Below are positions 15,865-24,345 of a stretch of DNA of 64,000 nucleotides, one piece after another. Location of the stretch: NCBI RefSeq assembly GCF_014204795.1, contig NZ_JACHMB010000001.1, positions 5,778,501-5,842,500 on the forward strand, written 5' to 3'. The stretch's first letter is position 1. Each line of letters starts with the position of its first letter. The DNA comes from Nonomuraea jabiensis (GTDB taxonomy: Bacteria > Actinomycetota > Actinomycetes > Streptosporangiales > Streptosporangiaceae). The translations under genes were made by a program, and so were the position numbers. Below the pieces are notes generated by a model. It did no database searches, was not told the origin of the DNA, and saw only the letters and a list, made by a program, of their open reading frames with translations.

Positions 15865-16041
15865 TCAGGAGGGGCGTTTGGCGACGATGCCGGTCAGCGC
15901 CCAGCCGAGGCCGACGACGAGGCCGCCGACGATGGCGACGACGCCGACCCCGCCGGTCTGGAGCAGCGCCAGCAGGGCGATCACCACCCCGTAGACCACG
16001 GTCAGGGCGAGCATCAGGCGGAGATACGTCTTCTGGGTCAT
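15865..16041 (-). CDS. small two-helix membrane protein, 58 aa
   Basis: The product MTQKTYLRLMLALTVVYGVV and onward has two membrane segments (about residues 7-26 and 30-50) and a basic end (VAKRPS). It is divergent from the histidine kinase gene that starts 66 bp away, so they share a promoter region. Small proteins of this form beside LuxR-type two-component genes are common. No function is assigned. Confidence 0.6.
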   Translation of the reverse strand: MTQKTYLRLMLALTVVYGVVIALLALLQTGGVGVVAIVGGLVVGLGWALTGIVAKRPS

Positions 16042-16107
16042 ACGCACACGATCGCGCGGCGCAGGACAGTGGTCTGTCCCCCGATCGGTGGACATGCTCC
16101 CGGTAAA

Positions 16108-17259
16108 ATGTCGATCATGGGCAGTCCCGTGGACGCGCGGGCGGAGAACGCCTGGTTGCGGTCCTATCCGTTCTGGGACGCATACTTCGCGATCGTGCTG
16201 ATCGCCACCATCATCACCATCGTGGTGGACGGCGGCGCGCCGGCCGCCGTCATCCTGCTGCTCCTGATCACCGTCTCGTACGCGCTGTGGGGCCGCCAGG
16301 CCGTGCGGGCGCCGGTCGCCCCCACCAAGGAGGGCTGGTGGCACGCCGCCGCGATGATCGTCCTGTTCACCGCGGCCGACCTGCTCGCGCCGCAGTCCGC
16401 CGTCGCGCTGTCGGCGCTGATCCCCATGACGTTCATGGCGCTGCGGCGGGCGCGGGCCGTGGCCGTGACGGTGGCCATGTTCACCGGGCCCGCGATCCAG
16501 CTCATGGCGGACAACGGCTCGCACCCGCTGCTGATCGCGGTGGCGATCGTGCTCGGACTGTCGGCCAGCACGCTGCTCGGGGTGTTCATCGACCGGCTCG
16601 GGCGGCAGAACACCGAGCGGGCCCGGCTGATCGCGGAGCTCGACCGCACCCGGGAGGAGCTGGCGGAGGTGAGCAAGGAGGCCGGGATGCTGGCCGAGCG
16701 CGAGCGGCTGGCCGGTGACATCCACGACACGCTGGCCCAGGGGTTCGCGAGCATCGTGATGCTGCTGCAGGCCGCGGGGGACGGGCACGACCCGTACGTG
16801 CGGCGCGCCATGGAGACGGCCAGGGAGAACCTGTCCGAGACCCGCGCGCTCATCGCCGCCCTGGCGCCGCCCGCGCTGGAGGGCGCCTCGCTGGAGGAGG
16901 CGCTGGGGCGGCTGGCCAAGGGGTTCGAGCTGCCCGTGGAGGTGAGCGTCGCCGGGGCCGCCGACGTGCCCGCCCTCGTGGCGGAGGCGCTGGTGCGGGC
17001 CGCCCAGGAAGGGCTGGCCAACGTCCGCAAGCACGCCCGCGCCCGCTCCGTACGGCTGGCCCTCGAACACGTGCCGGGCCCGGCCGTACGGATGTCGATC
17101 GCCGACGACGGGCGCGGCTTCGACCCCTCGGCCGGCGGCGACGGGTACGGCCTGCGCGCGATGCGCAACCGGGTGACCCGGCTCGGCGGCACCGTCCGGA
17201 TCACCGGCTTCCCCGGCCAGGGGACCACGCTCGCGGTGGAGCTGCCGTGCTCCGGGTGA
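16108..17259 (+). CDS. two-component sensor histidine kinase (NarL/LuxR-type partner)
   Basis: The 383-residue kinase has about five N-terminal membrane helices (residues 20-155) and then a coiled linker. Its HisKA_3 dimerisation domain is ERERLAGDIHDTLAQGFASIVMLLQ, where His in DIHD is the phosphorylation site. The C-terminal HATPase domain has the N-box in AAQEGLANVRKHARA and the G-box in IADDGRGFDPS. The start is ATG at 16108 or, 9 bases on, 16117; both precede the same first helix. The response regulator follows 4 bp downstream. The short extracellular loops suggest sensing within or at the membrane, as in LiaS/VraS-type kinases. Confidence 0.9.
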   Translation: MSIMGSPVDARAENAWLRSYPFWDAYFAIVLIATIITIVVDGGAPAAVILLLLITVSYALWGRQAVRAPVAPTKEGWWHAAAMIVLFTAADLLAPQSAVALSALIPMTFMALRRARAVAVTVAMFTGPAIQLMADNGSHPLLIAVAIVLGLSASTLLGVFIDRLGRQNTERARLIAELDRTREELAEVSKEAGMLAERERLAGDIHDTLAQGFASIVMLLQAAGDGHDPYVRRAMETARENLSETRALIAALAPPALEGASLEEALGRLAKGFELPVEVSVAGAADVPALVAEALVRAAQEGLANVRKHARARSVRLALEHVPGPAVRMSIADDGRGFDPSAGGDGYGLRAMRNRVTRLGGTVRITGFPGQGTTLAVELPCSG

Positions 17260-17263
17260 TGCC

Positions 17264-17890
17264 ATGCTCAGAGTGATGATCGTCGACGACCATCCCGTGG
17301 TCCGCGAGGGGCTGCGCGGGATGCTGCTGGCCGAGCCGGACCTGGAGGTGGTCGGCGAGGCCGGGTCGGGGGACGAGGCCGTGGTCGTCGTGCCCCGGCT
17401 GCGGCCCGACGTGATCCTCATGGACCTGCGCATGCCGGGCGGCGACGGGGTCAGCGCCATCGAACGGCTGGGGCCCGGCCACCGGGTCATCGTGCTGACG
17501 ACGTACGAGGACGACGGGGAGATCCTGCGGGCCGTCTCCGCGGGCGCGGCCGGATACCTGCTGAAGGACGTGTCGCGGGCGGACCTGGCCTCGGCCGTGC
17601 GGGCGGCGGCCGGCGGCCGGACGGTGCTCTCGCCCTCGGTCGCCGCGCGGCTGGCCGGGCGGCTGGTTGGGCGGCGGCCCGCCGTGCCGGTGCTGTCGGA
17701 GCGGGAGCGGGAGGTCCTGGAGCTGGTGGCCCAGGGGCTCACGAACGGGGAGATCGGCAGGCGGCTGTTCATCGGGGAGGCGACGGTCAAGACGTACCTG
17801 CTGCGGGTGTTCGGCAAGCTGGGCGTCTCCGACCGCACCTCGGCCGTCCTGGCCGCCCTGGACCTCGGCCTCGTCCACCGCCGCCCCTGA
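17264..17890 (+). CDS. LuxR-family response regulator
   Basis: The 208-residue protein has an N-terminal receiver domain with the acidic pair in VDDHP, the phosphoacceptor Asp in VILMDLRMPGGD, Thr in VLTTYED and Lys in YLLKDVSR. It ends in a LuxR helix-turn-helix (LSEREREVLELVAQGLTNGEIGRRLFIGEATVKTYL). It directly follows the kinase gene and is the cognate regulator. The secreted protein gene 95 bp downstream could be a target, but nothing in the sequence proves it. Confidence 0.93.
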   Translation: MLRVMIVDDHPVVREGLRGMLLAEPDLEVVGEAGSGDEAVVVVPRLRPDVILMDLRMPGGDGVSAIERLGPGHRVIVLTTYEDDGEILRAVSAGAAGYLLKDVSRADLASAVRAAAGGRTVLSPSVAARLAGRLVGRRPAVPVLSEREREVLELVAQGLTNGEIGRRLFIGEATVKTYLLRVFGKLGVSDRTSAVLAALDLGLVHRRP

Positions 17891-17985
17891 CCGTTCCTGA
17901 AGATCTCTTCGGGTGCGTTAAGCCCTCCTTCAGGTGCGGCGCGCCACCCTCGGGCTGTCTCATCGACTCGGGGAAGGAGACCCCA

Positions 17986-18390
17986 ATGTTCAAGCGACGC
18001 GCCGCCGTCGTCCTCACCGCCGCCGCCCTCGGACTCGCCGGCATGGCCGGGTCCGCGCTGGCCGACGACGGTCCGGTCGAGGTGCGCGGCGAGGGGCTGG
18101 TCACGGTCCACGGCGAGCCGGCCTTCCCGGCCGGCCCGCTCACGTGCTGGCTGGCCGACGGCAAGGTGGTGAAGTTCTCCAAGGCCAGGGTGGCCGAGCT
18201 CGTGGACGAGGAGTACGTAGAGCCGGCCCGGCCCGTGACCGTGGGCGGCGTGACGACCTTGCCCGCGGACCGGCTGTCGATCAGCGTCCCGGCCGGGGAA
18301 CTGCCGCGCGAGGTCAAGATCGGCAAGCGCTGGCACCGCGGCCGCGTCATCCACCTCACGTGCGTGTGGAAGGACCACGCGAGCCGTTAG
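17986..18390 (+). CDS. secreted hypothetical protein, 134 aa
   Basis: A clear Sec signal peptide (MFKRRAAVVLTAAALGLAGMAGSALA, cleavage after ALA) precedes about 108 mature residues. These contain two cysteines (LTCWL and LTCVWK), probably one disulfide, and a beta-rich pattern. A GGGGAAGGAG-like ribosome site precedes the ATG. No domain is recognised. It follows the two-component genes and ends at a strong terminator. Confidence 0.7.
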   Translation: MFKRRAAVVLTAAALGLAGMAGSALADDGPVEVRGEGLVTVHGEPAFPAGPLTCWLADGKVVKFSKARVAELVDEEYVEPARPVTVGGVTTLPADRLSISVPAGELPREVKIGKRWHRGRVIHLTCVWKDHASR

Positions 18391-18398
18391 CCGCTCAT

Positions 18399-18437
18399 CG
18401 CGCCCCGGAGCCTGCCGGCAAGCGGCGCCGGGGCGCG
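18399..18437. terminator. rho-independent-type hairpin
   Basis: CGCGCCCCGG (18399-18408) pairs perfectly with CCGGGGCGCG (18428-18437), followed by TTCATTT. It lies just past the secreted-protein gene and separates it from nitric oxide synthase. Confidence 0.8.
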
Positions 18438-18616
18438 TTCATTTCATGGTTTGGCGGGACAAAGCAGAGAGCGGCTGGTAAGGATGGGTTACCGGTCCTG
18501 TGGGCCGGGAGCCGCGGGCAGGTCGACGGGGGCGAGGAGAGGGCGCCGCCACCAGGACGTGTCGCCGACCCGGAATCGGCGGGGCGATCCGATGACGGAG
18601 AAGTGCTGATTGCCGC

Positions 18617-19792
18617 GTGCGTACCTGGATTACGAGCCTGCGCCCCTTCGATGCCCTGACCGCGCAGGCGGTGCTTGAGCGAACCACCGACTTCCGCGAG
18701 GCGGAGCGCTTCATCAGGCTCTTCCACGCCGAGAACCCCCAGGCCGGAGGCCTGCACGCCCGGCTGCGCGACGTCTCCAGGGACGTGGCGCGCCACGGGA
18801 CCTACACCCATACCTACGAGGAGCTGGAGTTCGGCGCCCGGGTGGCCTGGCGCAACAGCAACCGGTGCATCGGGCGGCTCTACTGGCGCTCGCTGAAGGT
18901 GCGCGACCGCAGGCAGGTGACCACGGCCGAGGGGGTCGCCCTGGAGTGCGTGGAGCACCTGCGGGTGGCCACCGGGAACGGCAAGATCAGGCCCACCGTG
19001 ACCGTCCTGCCGCCCGACACCCCGGCGCTGCGCGGCCCCCGGATCCTGAATGACCAGCTCATCCGGTACGCGGGCCATCGCACCAAGGGGGGCCGCATCG
19101 TGGGGGACCCGCGCAACGCGGAGCTCACCGACCTGGCCAAGGCGCTGGGCTGGCAGGGCAGGTCCGGCCGGTTCGACGTGCTGCCGCTGATCATCCAGCC
19201 GAGCCTGGGCGATCCGCTGCTGTGCAACCTGCCGGGGGACGCCGTGCTGGAGGTGCCGCTGGTGCATCCGGAGTATCAGTGGTTCGAGGAGCTGGGCCTG
19301 CGCTGGCACGCCGTACCGGCTATTTCCGACATGTGCCTGGAGATCGGCGGCATCTGCTACCCGTGCGCGCCCTTCAACGGCTGGTACATGGGCACCGAGA
19401 TCGGCGCCCGCAACTTCGCGGACGCCGACAGGTACGACCAGCTCAAGGTCGTCGCGGAGCGGCTCGGGCTGGACACCTCGACCGAGCGGACCCTGTGGCG
19501 GGACCACGCGCTGGTGGAGCTGAACGTGGCGGTGCTGCACTCGTTCGAGCGGGAGGGGGTCACGATGACCGATCACCACACCGAGTCGCGCCGTTTCCTC
19601 ACTCACCTGTCGCGCGAGGAGAAGGCCGGGCGCGTCTGCCCGGCGGACTGGTCATGGATCGTGCCGCCGATGTCGGGCGGCGTCACCCCCGTCTTCCACC
19701 GCTACTACGACACCAGCGTGCTGAGCCCGGCCTTCGTCCATCACCGCCAGCCGCCGTCCTTGCCTTCCCAGGCTAGAACATGGTTCGGTTAG
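18617..19792 (+). CDS. nos: bacterial nitric oxide synthase oxygenase
   Basis: The 391-residue protein makes NO and citrulline from arginine using heme and a pterin. The proximal heme Cys is in VAWRNSNRCIGRLYW. The substrate region has IIQPSLG and a conserved PFNGWYMGTEIGARNF segment, and the C-terminal VTMTDHHTESRRF and dimer segments are present. There is no N-terminal hook and no fused reductase, as in other bacterial NOS. The nearest genes encode no reductase, so electrons must come from a general cellular flavodoxin or ferredoxin system. The GTG at 18617 is chosen because stops lie just upstream. Length fits the family (about 360-390). The role may be oxidative stress protection or nitration chemistry. 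Confidence 0.92.
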   Translation: MRTWITSLRPFDALTAQAVLERTTDFREAERFIRLFHAENPQAGGLHARLRDVSRDVARHGTYTHTYEELEFGARVAWRNSNRCIGRLYWRSLKVRDRRQVTTAEGVALECVEHLRVATGNGKIRPTVTVLPPDTPALRGPRILNDQLIRYAGHRTKGGRIVGDPRNAELTDLAKALGWQGRSGRFDVLPLIIQPSLGDPLLCNLPGDAVLEVPLVHPEYQWFEELGLRWHAVPAISDMCLEIGGICYPCAPFNGWYMGTEIGARNFADADRYDQLKVVAERLGLDTSTERTLWRDHALVELNVAVLHSFEREGVTMTDHHTESRRFLTHLSREEKAGRVCPADWSWIVPPMSGGVTPVFHRYYDTSVLSPAFVHHRQPPSLPSQARTWFG

Positions 19793-19795
19793 GGC

Positions 19796-20569
19796 ATGGC
19801 AGAACTCGTGCTCTCATCCCTCGACCAGGGCGTACTCACGCTGACCTTCAACCGTCCCGACACCCTCAACGCGTGGACGGACGCCATGGGGCGGCGCTAC
19901 TTCGACCTGCTGACGGAGGCCGAGAAGGACCCGGAGGTGCGGGCCGTCGTGGTCACGGGCGCGGGCAAGGGGTTCTGCTCGGGCGCGGACTTCAAAGCCC
20001 TGGCGGCGATCCGGAACGGCACCTACGACGAGGAGCCCGATCCGCGGCCCAACACGTTCCCGACCACGGTGGGCAAGCCGATCATCGCCGCCGTCAACGG
20101 GGCCTGCGCGGGGCTGGGCATGGTGCACGCGCTCGTCTGCGACCTCGTCTTCACGGCCGCGGACGCCAAGTGGACCACGGCGTTCCCGCGCCGGGGACTG
20201 ATCGCCGAGTACGGGCTGTCGTGGGTGCTGCCCAGGCTCATGGGGCAGCAGCGGGCCATGGACGTCCTGCTGTCGGGGCGGGTGTTCACCGGGGCCGAGG
20301 CGTACGAGCTCGGGCTGGTCAACCGGGTCGTGCCGGGGGAGGGCGTGCTCTCCGAGGCGCAGGCGTACGCCCGGGAGCTGGCGGCCTACAGCTCGCCGGC
20401 GTCCATGGCGGTGATCAAGCGGCAGGTGTGGCGCGACTGGGACGCCTCCCTGGAGGACTCCGCCGCGGCGGCCGTCCGGGAGATGATGGCCTCCTTCGGC
20501 CGCCCCGACTTCGCTGAGGGCGTCGCCAGTTACCTGGAGCGACGCCCCCCGAACTTCCCGCCCCTATGA
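19796..20569 (+). CDS. enoyl-CoA hydratase/isomerase family protein
   Basis: The 257-residue crotonase-fold protein shows the oxyanion-hole sequence GAGKGFCSGADFKAL and a second one at AAVNGACAGLGMVHA. The usual first catalytic Glu region reads PRRGLIAEYGLSW, with Glu preserved. The C-terminus ends YLERRPPNFPPL, the Arg-Pro-Pro-x-Phe ending seen in several actinobacterial hydratases. It starts 3 bp after nos and may be co-transcribed with it. It acts on acyl-CoA thioesters, in beta-oxidation or a related pathway; the exact substrate is not visible. Confidence 0.88.
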   Translation: MAELVLSSLDQGVLTLTFNRPDTLNAWTDAMGRRYFDLLTEAEKDPEVRAVVVTGAGKGFCSGADFKALAAIRNGTYDEEPDPRPNTFPTTVGKPIIAAVNGACAGLGMVHALVCDLVFTAADAKWTTAFPRRGLIAEYGLSWVLPRLMGQQRAMDVLLSGRVFTGAEAYELGLVNRVVPGEGVLSEAQAYARELAAYSSPASMAVIKRQVWRDWDASLEDSAAAAVREMMASFGRPDFAEGVASYLERRPPNFPPL

Positions 20570-20574
20570 GCGGC

Positions 20575-21687
20575 TCAGGCCAGGCGGTGGGCGCCGCGGG
20601 CCGGGGTGGCGGGAAGGAAGCGCGGAGCCTGGAAGCCGTGCTCCGCGTACGCGGCGGTCACCGACTCCTCGACGCTGGACAGGCGCTCCACCGGCACCAG
20701 GGCGATGGCCGAGCCGCCGAAGCCGCCGCCCGTCATCCGGGCGCCCCGCGCCCCGCCCCTGACGGCCGCCTCGACCGCGACGTCCAGCTCCGGCGAGGAG
20801 ACCTCGTACTGGTCGCGGAGCGACAGGTGGGAGGCGTTGAGCAGGGCGCCGATCTCGGTGACGGCGCCCGCGCGCAGGAGGCCGATGAGGGCCTCGACGC
20901 GGTGGTTCTCGGTGACGATGTGCATCGTGCGCTTGCGCTCGTCACCCTGGAGCTGGTCGAGGGCCGCCGCCAGGTCCGTGACGTCGCGCAGGGCCGGGAC
21001 GCCGAGCTTGCGGGCCGCCGACTCGCACTCGGCGCGGCGCTTGGCGTACTCGCCGTCGGCGTGCTGGTGGTGGACCTGCGTGTCGATGATCAGCATGCTC
21101 AGCCCGTGGGCGGCCAGGTCGAGCGGGATGTTGCGGGAGGCGAGCGAGCGGCAGTCGAGGAACAGCGCGTGGCCCTCCTCGCACAGCGCGGAGGCGGCCT
21201 GGTCGAGGATGCCGCAGGGCATGCCGACGAAGTCGTTCTCGGCCTTCTGGCTGAGCAGGGCGACCTCCATGGGCGTCAGGCCCAGGCCGTGCAGGTCGTT
21301 GAGCGCCGAGGCGACGGCCACCTCGAGGGCGGCGCTGGAGCTGAGGCCGGCGCCCGGCGGGACGTCGCCGTCGATCGCGATGTCCGCGCCCCGCACGCGC
21401 TCGCCCAGCATGGCGAAGACGCCGACGACGTAGCGCGTCCAGCCCGCCGACTGGTCGTGGCTTGTGAGCGTGACGGGCTCGCCGGGAGCCTGGAGGGACA
21501 GGAGCCGGATGGTGCCGTCCGTGCGCGGCGTGATCGCGGCCGTGACGCCCCACGGCACGGCGAAGGGGAGGACGAAGCCGTCGTTGTAGTCGGTGTGCTC
21601 GCCGATCAGGTTGACCCGGCCGGGCGCACGCCAGACGGTCTGGGGGTCCGCGCCATAGGCGGCACGGAAAGCTTCAACAACGCGCAT
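20575..21687 (-). CDS. galK: galactokinase
   Basis: The 370-residue GHMP kinase phosphorylates galactose to galactose-1-phosphate in the Leloir pathway. The galactokinase signature is GRVNLIGEHTDYNDGFVLP, the ATP-binding loop is VPPGAGLSSSAALEVA and the C-terminal motif is MTGGGFGGSAIAL. The catalytic Asp lies in GILDQAAS. The start at 21687 is supported by GGAG nine bases upstream; a longer frame is open but lacks homologous sequence. galT and galE are not adjacent. It converges with the hydratase gene with only 5 bp between stops. Confidence 0.95.
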   Translation of the reverse strand: MRVVEAFRAAYGADPQTVWRAPGRVNLIGEHTDYNDGFVLPFAVPWGVTAAITPRTDGTIRLLSLQAPGEPVTLTSHDQSAGWTRYVVGVFAMLGERVRGADIAIDGDVPPGAGLSSSAALEVAVASALNDLHGLGLTPMEVALLSQKAENDFVGMPCGILDQAASALCEEGHALFLDCRSLASRNIPLDLAAHGLSMLIIDTQVHHQHADGEYAKRRAECESAARKLGVPALRDVTDLAAALDQLQGDERKRTMHIVTENHRVEALIGLLRAGAVTEIGALLNASHLSLRDQYEVSSPELDVAVEAAVRGGARGARMTGGGFGGSAIALVPVERLSSVEESVTAAYAEHGFQAPRFLPATPARGAHRLA

Positions 21688-21730
21688 AATCGAACACTCC
21701 TCAACACAGGCTCGACCGTAGACTAGCGCC

Positions 21731-22531
21731 ATGGAAGAGCTCCTGGATCCCGGGCTCGGCCGGGTCCGGCTGTTCCTGATGCAGGACGACAACAAACCCC
21801 GCAAACTCCGGTACAACCTGGGCCATTCCCGCCTGCTCACCTTCGGTGGCGCGTACTCCAACCACATCAGGGCCGTGGCCGAGGCGGGGCGGCGGCACGG
21901 GATCGAGACCATCGGGGTCATCCGGGGCGAGGAGCACCTGCCGCTGAACCCCTCGCTCGCCCACGCGAAGGCGTGCGGGATGACCCTGACCTACCTCGAC
22001 CGCGCCTCCTACCGGCTCAAGCACACCGAGGGCGTGCTGGCGGCGCTGCGGGCGCGCTGGGGCGACGACGTGGCGATCCTGCCCGAGGGCGGGAGCAACG
22101 CGGCCGCCGTGCGCGGGTGCGCCGAACTGCCGGGGGAGATCTCCGCGGAGTACGACGTCATCTGCTGCCCGGTCGGCACCGGCGGGACGCTGGCCGGGAT
22201 CTCGGCGGGGCTGCCGGAGGGGAAGCGGGCGATCGGGTTCGCGGTGCTGAAGGGGGCGGGCTTCCTGGCGGGCGAGGTGGCCAGGCTGCAGCGGGAGGCG
22301 TACGGGCGCACCTGGGCGAACTGGGAGCTCAACCTGGACTACCACTTCGGCGGCTACGCCAAGTCGACCCCCGCCTTGGACGCATTTATCCGGAAATATC
22401 GTGTCGAGGGCATCTATGTGGCGAAGATGCTCTACGGGATCCTCGACCTCGCCCGGCAGGGCGCCTTCCCCGACGGCACCCGCATCGTCGCCGTGATCAC
22501 CGGTCAGCCCTCCACGCCCGTCTCGGCGTGA
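21731..22531 (+). CDS. PLP-dependent D-cysteine desulfhydrase/ACC deaminase family enzyme
   Basis: The 266-residue fold-type II PLP enzyme has DDNKPRKLRYNL near residue 20, where Lys is the likely PLP Schiff-base residue. It also has LLTFGGAYSNHIRAVAEAG for the aromatic ring and phosphate, and VGTGGTLAGISAG for the phosphate loop. It is shorter than typical family members (about 290-330), with missing N-terminal residues and compact loops. The last 28 bases overlap the convergent membrane-protein gene. It probably deaminates or desulfhydrates a D- or cyclopropane amino acid. Substrate assignment is uncertain. Confidence 0.8.
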   Translation: MEELLDPGLGRVRLFLMQDDNKPRKLRYNLGHSRLLTFGGAYSNHIRAVAEAGRRHGIETIGVIRGEEHLPLNPSLAHAKACGMTLTYLDRASYRLKHTEGVLAALRARWGDDVAILPEGGSNAAAVRGCAELPGEISAEYDVICCPVGTGGTLAGISAGLPEGKRAIGFAVLKGAGFLAGEVARLQREAYGRTWANWELNLDYHFGGYAKSTPALDAFIRKYRVEGIYVAKMLYGILDLARQGAFPDGTRIVAVITGQPSTPVSA

Positions 22532-23175
22532 GCGGCCCCCACCGGCTTCGACTCGGGTGACCCCCGCTGCCGCAGGTAGATCGAGAGCACCACCATCGAC
22601 AGCACCGCGAGCAGCTCCGACTGCCAGTTCTGCAGGGTCCGGTCCCAGAACTCGGGCGCGGTCACGTACGACCACCACGAGAGCGGGTCGCGCAGGTCGC
22701 CGAGCCGATCCGAGTTGTACGCCGCCTGCCCCGTCACCGACTGCGCCAGCCACGACAGCACGAAGATGGCCCCCATCACCAGCCCCAGCGAGTTGCTGTA
22801 GACCCACAGCCTGGCCCCGCCTGCCCTGGCCCACCGGGGCGAGCGCGGGCCGGCGTGCGCCCCGATCCGCTGGTCCTCATCGGACTCCGTCCCCGCCCGA
22901 TCCAGCTCCTTGGACTCGGGCGACCCCTTCTGCACGAGCCAGACGGTCAGCATGATGAACAGCAGGAACTGCAGGTACTCCGACTGCCAGTTCTCCGAGA
23001 CGTCCACCGCGAACGGCGACGACGTCACGTACTGCGCGAACGAGACCTCCTCCGCCCCCTCGGCCCGCTGCACGTCGTTGTACTCCAGCATCCCGGCCAG
23101 GGCCTGGCCGCCCAGCGACAGCAGGAACATGACGAGGAACGCCAGCGCCAGCGAGTTCTGCTTGACCCACCTCAT
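22504..23175 (-). CDS. DUF6766-type membrane protein with internal duplication
   Basis: The 223-residue protein has two similar halves. Each has a membrane helix beginning NSLALAF or NSLGLVM, a WQS-containing stretch (ENWQSEYLQFLLF and QNWQSELLAVLSM) and a second helix ending in QKGSPESK or QRGSPESK. This is the DUF6766 pattern, known from actinobacteria and proteobacteria with no function assigned. The C-terminus overlaps the convergent PLP-enzyme gene by 28 bases. Its start is coupled (ATGA) to a 27-residue gene upstream. Confidence 0.75.
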   Translation of the reverse strand: MRWVKQNSLALAFLVMFLLSLGGQALAGMLEYNDVQRAEGAEEVSFAQYVTSSPFAVDVSENWQSEYLQFLLFIMLTVWLVQKGSPESKELDRAGTESDEDQRIGAHAGPRSPRWARAGGARLWVYSNSLGLVMGAIFVLSWLAQSVTGQAAYNSDRLGDLRDPLSWWSYVTAPEFWDRTLQNWQSELLAVLSMVVLSIYLRQRGSPESKPVGAAHAETGVEG

Positions 23176-23255
23176 AGTCGCGAGAGCCCCACGACGAAGA
23201 AGAACGCCAGCCCGATCACGATGATCAGCATGGTGATCGTGAACATCGCCCGCAT
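23172..23255 (-). CDS. 27-aa single-helix membrane peptide
   Basis: The frame reads MRAMFTITMLIIVIGLAFFF plus seven residues (VVGLSRL). It has one membrane helix and a basic end. It overlaps the lipoprotein stop (TGATG) and the DUF6766 start (ATGA), so ribosomes could pass through all three genes. It is below normal gene-length limits, but the double coupling argues that it is translated. Confidence 0.6.
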   Translation of the reverse strand: MRAMFTITMLIIVIGLAFFFVVGLSRL

Positions 23256-23635
23256 CAGTCCTCCACCTCGCAGTCGTAGGGGAGGTCGCGCACCGGCTCG
23301 CACCCGGCGGCCTTGACCCGCCAGCCGTCGGTGAAGCGGTGCAGGAAGAGCGTGTCGCCGGCCAGCCGGACCTGGGCGGCGTCTCCCCACACGCTGACCG
23401 ACGTGACGGACCCGCCGGGCCCCAGCTTCGCCTCGCGCAGCGCCTCGGCGCAGGTCTGGCCGGGATCGGGAAGTTTCTCGGCGGTCTTGCGGGTGAGCAT
23501 CGCGCACGCGGCGTCCTCGTGGTGCGCGGAGAGCGCCGCGTGGAAACGCTCGGCCGCCCGCGCCGGGGCGGCCGTGTCAGGGGCGCACCCCACGGTGACC
23601 AGCGCGAGCGCCGGCCAGATGAGCAGGTTCCTCAT
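23255..23635 (-). CDS. lipoprotein with small beta-rich domain, 126 aa
   Basis: The N-terminus MRNLLIWPALALVTVGCAPD has a lipobox (LVTVGC), so the mature protein is probably tethered to the outer face of the membrane. The rest (ARAAERFHAALSAHHEDAACAMLT and SVTSVSVWGDAAQVRLAGDT) fits an NTF2-like fold with two further cysteine pairs. Function unknown. It heads a coupled three-gene row with the 27-residue peptide and the DUF6766 protein. Confidence 0.75.
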   Translation of the reverse strand: MRNLLIWPALALVTVGCAPDTAAPARAAERFHAALSAHHEDAACAMLTRKTAEKLPDPGQTCAEALREAKLGPGGSVTSVSVWGDAAQVRLAGDTLFLHRFTDGWRVKAAGCEPVRDLPYDCEVED

Positions 23636-23668
23636 GGACCTCCGCTACCCCTGGATCACCCGCGCATG

Positions 23669-24217
23669 CTAGCCGCCGAGCTGGTCGAGGACCGGTGACA
23701 CCAGCGCGTTGAGCTCGCGGGTCAGCACCACCACCGCCCGGTGCGCGCGCTGCTCGACCTCGTCGTGCGGCCCCTCGGGCTCGGGTGGCAGGTCGTCCAG
23801 GGGCACGGGCACCTCCAGGAGCAGCGAGGCCCGCAGGAACGGGTGCCGGGCCAGGTCCTGCTGGGTCGGCTCGACGTACTGGCCGAAGGTCTCCTGCCAG
23901 CCCAGCCACCCCCGGTCGCGCCACCAGGCCCGCGAGCGGGTCAGCTCCTCGGGCAGCGGCGAGACGACCCTGACCCGCGCGTAGAGCGAGCCGTCCCAGG
24001 TGTTGCGGTGGCAGGTGGCGTCGAGCACGCGCCGGTCCCACCGTACGTAGCCGGGGGTCAGCGCCGGCGGCGTGGCCAGCCGCCACGCGGCGCACGCGAA
24101 CCTGACGGGGGCGATGTCCCCCCATTCGAACTCTTCGAGGTTCTTGCGAACGTGTACGGCATAGCGCCCGTCACGGTCTCTGTCGAACTCTTGATCGATC
24201 CAGAACGCCTTGCCCAT
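23669..24217 (-). CDS. hypothetical protein, 182 aa
   Basis: The ATG at 24217 is preferred over in-frame upstream codons because the conserved-looking part starts there: MGKAFWIDQEFDRDRDGRYAVHV. The protein is soluble, Trp/Arg-rich and has a Pro-rich C-terminal stretch. No family is recognised. It is divergent from the very large TPR gene that starts 128 bp away, so the two share a regulatory gap. Confidence 0.65.
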   Translation of the reverse strand: MGKAFWIDQEFDRDRDGRYAVHVRKNLEEFEWGDIAPVRFACAAWRLATPPALTPGYVRWDRRVLDATCHRNTWDGSLYARVRVVSPLPEELTRSRAWWRDRGWLGWQETFGQYVEPTQQDLARHPFLRASLLLEVPVPLDDLPPEPEGPHDEVEQRAHRAVVVLTRELNALVSPVLDQLGG

Positions 24218-24345
24218 GAGGACTACGCTACGGCCTCCCCCCTCGGCCGGGGCTCCAAAAGCACGCGCCATCTCCACAAATGACCTGTGACGGACGTGAC
24301 ACATGTGTAGCTTTTTCACATTGTTGGATGACTTTGGAGTGAGCA

